Positions 49,238-50,744 of a stretch of DNA of 50,744 bases are shown piece after piece. The stretch's first letter is position 1; each line of letters opens with the position of its first letter. Source of the stretch: Peptococcaceae bacterium BRH_c4b (GTDB taxonomy: Bacteria; Bacillota; Desulfotomaculia; Desulfotomaculales; Desulfocucumaceae); the NCBI GenBank assembly GCA_000961595.1, contig LADO01000001.1, forward strand, positions 1-50,744. Direction: 5' to 3'. A model generated the notes under the pieces. It had not been told where the DNA came from. It worked only from the letters and a program-made list of their open reading frames with translations, and ran no database searches. A program made the position numbers and the translations under genes.

Positions 49238-50326
49238 TTGATTCGCGTCAGAAGGGGCCTGGTTACCGCTATTGAAAGAAAAAGGTTGGGATACACGGAG
49301 GCGCTGGTGCAGACCGGGGAGGCCCTGGAGAAGGCTGTTAGTTATGATGCCCTTACCGGCCCGTTACAGTTAGGGGACGAAGTAGTGCTGAACACTACCG
49401 CAGTGCATAAAAATTTAGGCACCGGGGGAATGCACTTTGTTATGGCCAACCTGTCTCACAGGGAGTTGGACCCTCCGGCTGAAGGACACATTATGAAACT
49501 CAGATACACCCCCGGGCAGGTGAAAGTGCTGGCTGTGGAGGAAGAGCAGCACCCACTGAACCAACTTTACCGGGGAACGGATACCCTCTCCGGCATGCCG
49601 GTCATTATAGGCACCCTGCACAGCATGCTGGGTCCGGCGGCGGCAACCCTGAAAAAATATGCCGGGGAAGGAACCAGGGTGGTCTACGTGATGACCGACG
49701 GCGCGGCACTGCCGCTCCAGCTTAGCAATTTAGTGGCGGAATTAAAGGAAAAGGGCCTGTTGCAAAGCACAGTTACCTGCGGCCATGCCTTCGGGGGTGA
49801 CCTTGAAGCCGTCAATGTATACAGCGGGCTGCTGGCAGCCAGAGGAGTCGCCGGGGCGGACGCCGTAATCATCACCATGGGGCCGGGCATTGTGGGTACG
49901 GGGACATCTTTCGGCTTTACCGGCACGGAGCAGGGGGAGCTGGTCAATGCGGTAAATGTATTGGGCGGCCGTGCCCTGGCTATACCCAGGATAACCTTCG
50001 CCGATGCCAGGGAAAGGCACCGGGGTCTGAGCCATCATACCAGGACATCCCTGGGCAAGATTGCCCTGACCTCCTGCGTGGTTACCCTGCCGCTGATGGA
50101 CGGGGAAAAAAACGGGCTGGTTAAAGAGCAGCTGGAGGACAGCGGCATTAGCCGCTTGCACCGGACGGTGGAGATAGACGCGTCCGCCACCGGGGAAATC
50201 CTCCGGGAATATGGCCTGAAAGTCGCCACCATGGGCAGGGGCTATGAGCAGGACAGTGAATTTTTTATGGCGGCCGGGGCGGCGGGTATATACGCCGCGA
50301 ATCTGCTCAATGCAGGCCGGACCTGA
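49238..50326 (+). CDS. DUF3866 family protein
   Basis: 362 residues from TTG 49238 behind GGAGGAAATATT. IRVRRGLVTAIERKRLGYTE, LNTTAVHKNLGTGGMHFVMA, RYTPGQVKVLAVEEEQHPLN and VTCGHAFGGDLEAVNVYSGL are the conserved DUF3866 segments; MGPGIVGTGTSFGFTGTEQG looks like a phosphate- or nucleotide-binding loop. Function unknown. Stands 71 bases after the peptidase, likely the same operon. Confidence 0.88.
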   Translation: MIRVRRGLVTAIERKRLGYTEALVQTGEALEKAVSYDALTGPLQLGDEVVLNTTAVHKNLGTGGMHFVMANLSHRELDPPAEGHIMKLRYTPGQVKVLAVEEEQHPLNQLYRGTDTLSGMPVIIGTLHSMLGPAAATLKKYAGEGTRVVYVMTDGAALPLQLSNLVAELKEKGLLQSTVTCGHAFGGDLEAVNVYSGLLAARGVAGADAVIITMGPGIVGTGTSFGFTGTEQGELVNAVNVLGGRALAIPRITFADARERHRGLSHHTRTSLGKIALTSCVVTLPLMDGEKNGLVKEQLEDSGISRLHRTVEIDASATGEILREYGLKVATMGRGYEQDSEFFMAAGAAGIYAANLLNAGRT

Positions 50327-50435
50327 GTATCTCCACCACGGTGGTATATTTGCGGCTGTATTCCCGCAGTGCCTTTAGCACCTCGGCAGGCTTGCCGCAT
50401 ACATAAAAGCGATCTTTGAATATATATACACGCAT
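50307..50435 (-). CDS. 42-aa conserved-looking small protein, antisense-overlapping
   Basis: ATG 50435 on the minus strand after GGGAGTGAATGAT; TGA at 50307. MRVYIFKDRFYVCGKPAEVL then KALREYSRKYTTVVEILRSG: a compact beta-beta-alpha-like small protein. Its last six codons lie antisense to the end of the DUF3866 gene. Supported by a good ribosome binding site and sensible composition only. Confidence 0.6.
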   Translation of the reverse strand: MRVYIFKDRFYVCGKPAEVLKALREYSRKYTTVVEILRSGLH

Positions 50436-50524
50436 ATCATTCACTCCCAATATGTTATGGGACTATAGTATGACCGCATGAAAAGCTATATGCATTTATA
50501 CGGTAGAATAAAGCAGGGTGAAAA

Positions 50525-50744
50525 ATGAAGGGTACTGTTATTCTTTCCACCGATGCCAGTGGGGCGGCGGAGGCTGCGGCCCGGGGCAGGGTGGTGCTGG
50601 TAGTAGACGTAATAGATTTTTCCACCACCATGGAGGCGGCCCTGGATGCCGGGGCACTGGTCATCTTCGGCGCGGCCCCTGACGCCGCCCGGCCACCGGT
50701 GGCCGTGGCGCCGTTTAATATTGGGGTTATGGCGGGAAAGGCGG
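50525..50744 (+). CDS. ComB-like (2-phosphosulfolactate phosphatase-type) protein, 5' part
   Basis: ATG 50525 behind CAGGGTGAAAA, open to the window edge (73 codons). GTVILSTDASGAAEAAARGR then VVLVVDVIDFSTTMEAALDA and GALVIFGAAPDAA. The VVDVIDFSTTM segment matches the VxDVLRASTT motif of ComB-type phosphatases. C-terminal part not in view. Divergent from the 42-aa gene, 89 bases apart. Confidence 0.6.
   Translation, partial: MKGTVILSTDASGAAEAAARGRVVLVVDVIDFSTTMEAALDAGALVIFGAAPDAARPPVAVAPFNIGVMAGKA

Overview
The window looks like chromosome of a spore-forming, strictly anaerobic Firmicute of the Desulfotomaculum/Pelotomaculum type (inference from gene content). Evidence: SpoVT; VanW, L,D-transpeptidase and SH3/AMIN amidase envelope proteins; a 2-hydroxyacyl-CoA dehydratase with its activase; an OadB-type Na+-pump subunit; and many TTG/GTG starts behind strong Shine-Dalgarno sequences. 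No species can be named from the sequence alone.

Layout. 1-338: end of an IS transposase. 817-23357: ordinary chromosome. It holds two YkgJ-type Cys-cluster proteins around spoVT; asnB behind a GC-rich structured leader; an enoyl-CoA hydratase-fold protein; a D,D-carboxypeptidase; a frameshifted EamA gene; a PLP decarboxylase between two REP-like repeats; wall-modifying enzymes; a permease; the dehydratase/activase/MBL operon; and the rph-rdgB-phosphodiesterase operon. 23444-23604: tRNA-Gly(TCC) and tRNA-Arg(TCT).

23556-44003: a 20.4-kb integrated element, bounded by a perfect 49-bp repeat of the tRNA-Arg 3' end. A DUF3800 gene with a small partner sits between attL and the integrase. The leftward integrase operon is divergent from a rightward module: HTH, Xis-like, CHC2 primase finger, RecA-like helicase, terminase-small-like HTH, a run of five tiny genes sharing an N-terminal helix, an ArpU-like regulator, a Ser-rich protein and a 1226-aa polyvalent-type protein. 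No large terminase, portal, capsid or tail gene is visible, so it resembles a phage satellite or reduced prophage. Its right part holds a J-domain/RDD membrane protein, a second Xis-like gene, three small genes, and about 0.8 kb without genes. That stretch carries a dense series of hairpins whose non-Watson-Crick pairs are mostly G.U in plus-strand sense, and it ends in a strong terminator: a candidate large structured RNA and the most striking object here. A secreted stalk-domain protein with an attenuator-like leader precedes attR.

44004-45370: remnant of a second element at the same site (N-terminally truncated, related integrase plus an IS200/IS605-like hairpin end). 45371-50744: chromosome again, with OadB- and OadG-like proteins, a TerC-family transporter behind a pseudoknot-capable leader, an M20 peptidase, a DUF3866 protein, a 42-aa antisense-overlapping gene, and the start of a ComB-like gene cut by the window edge.
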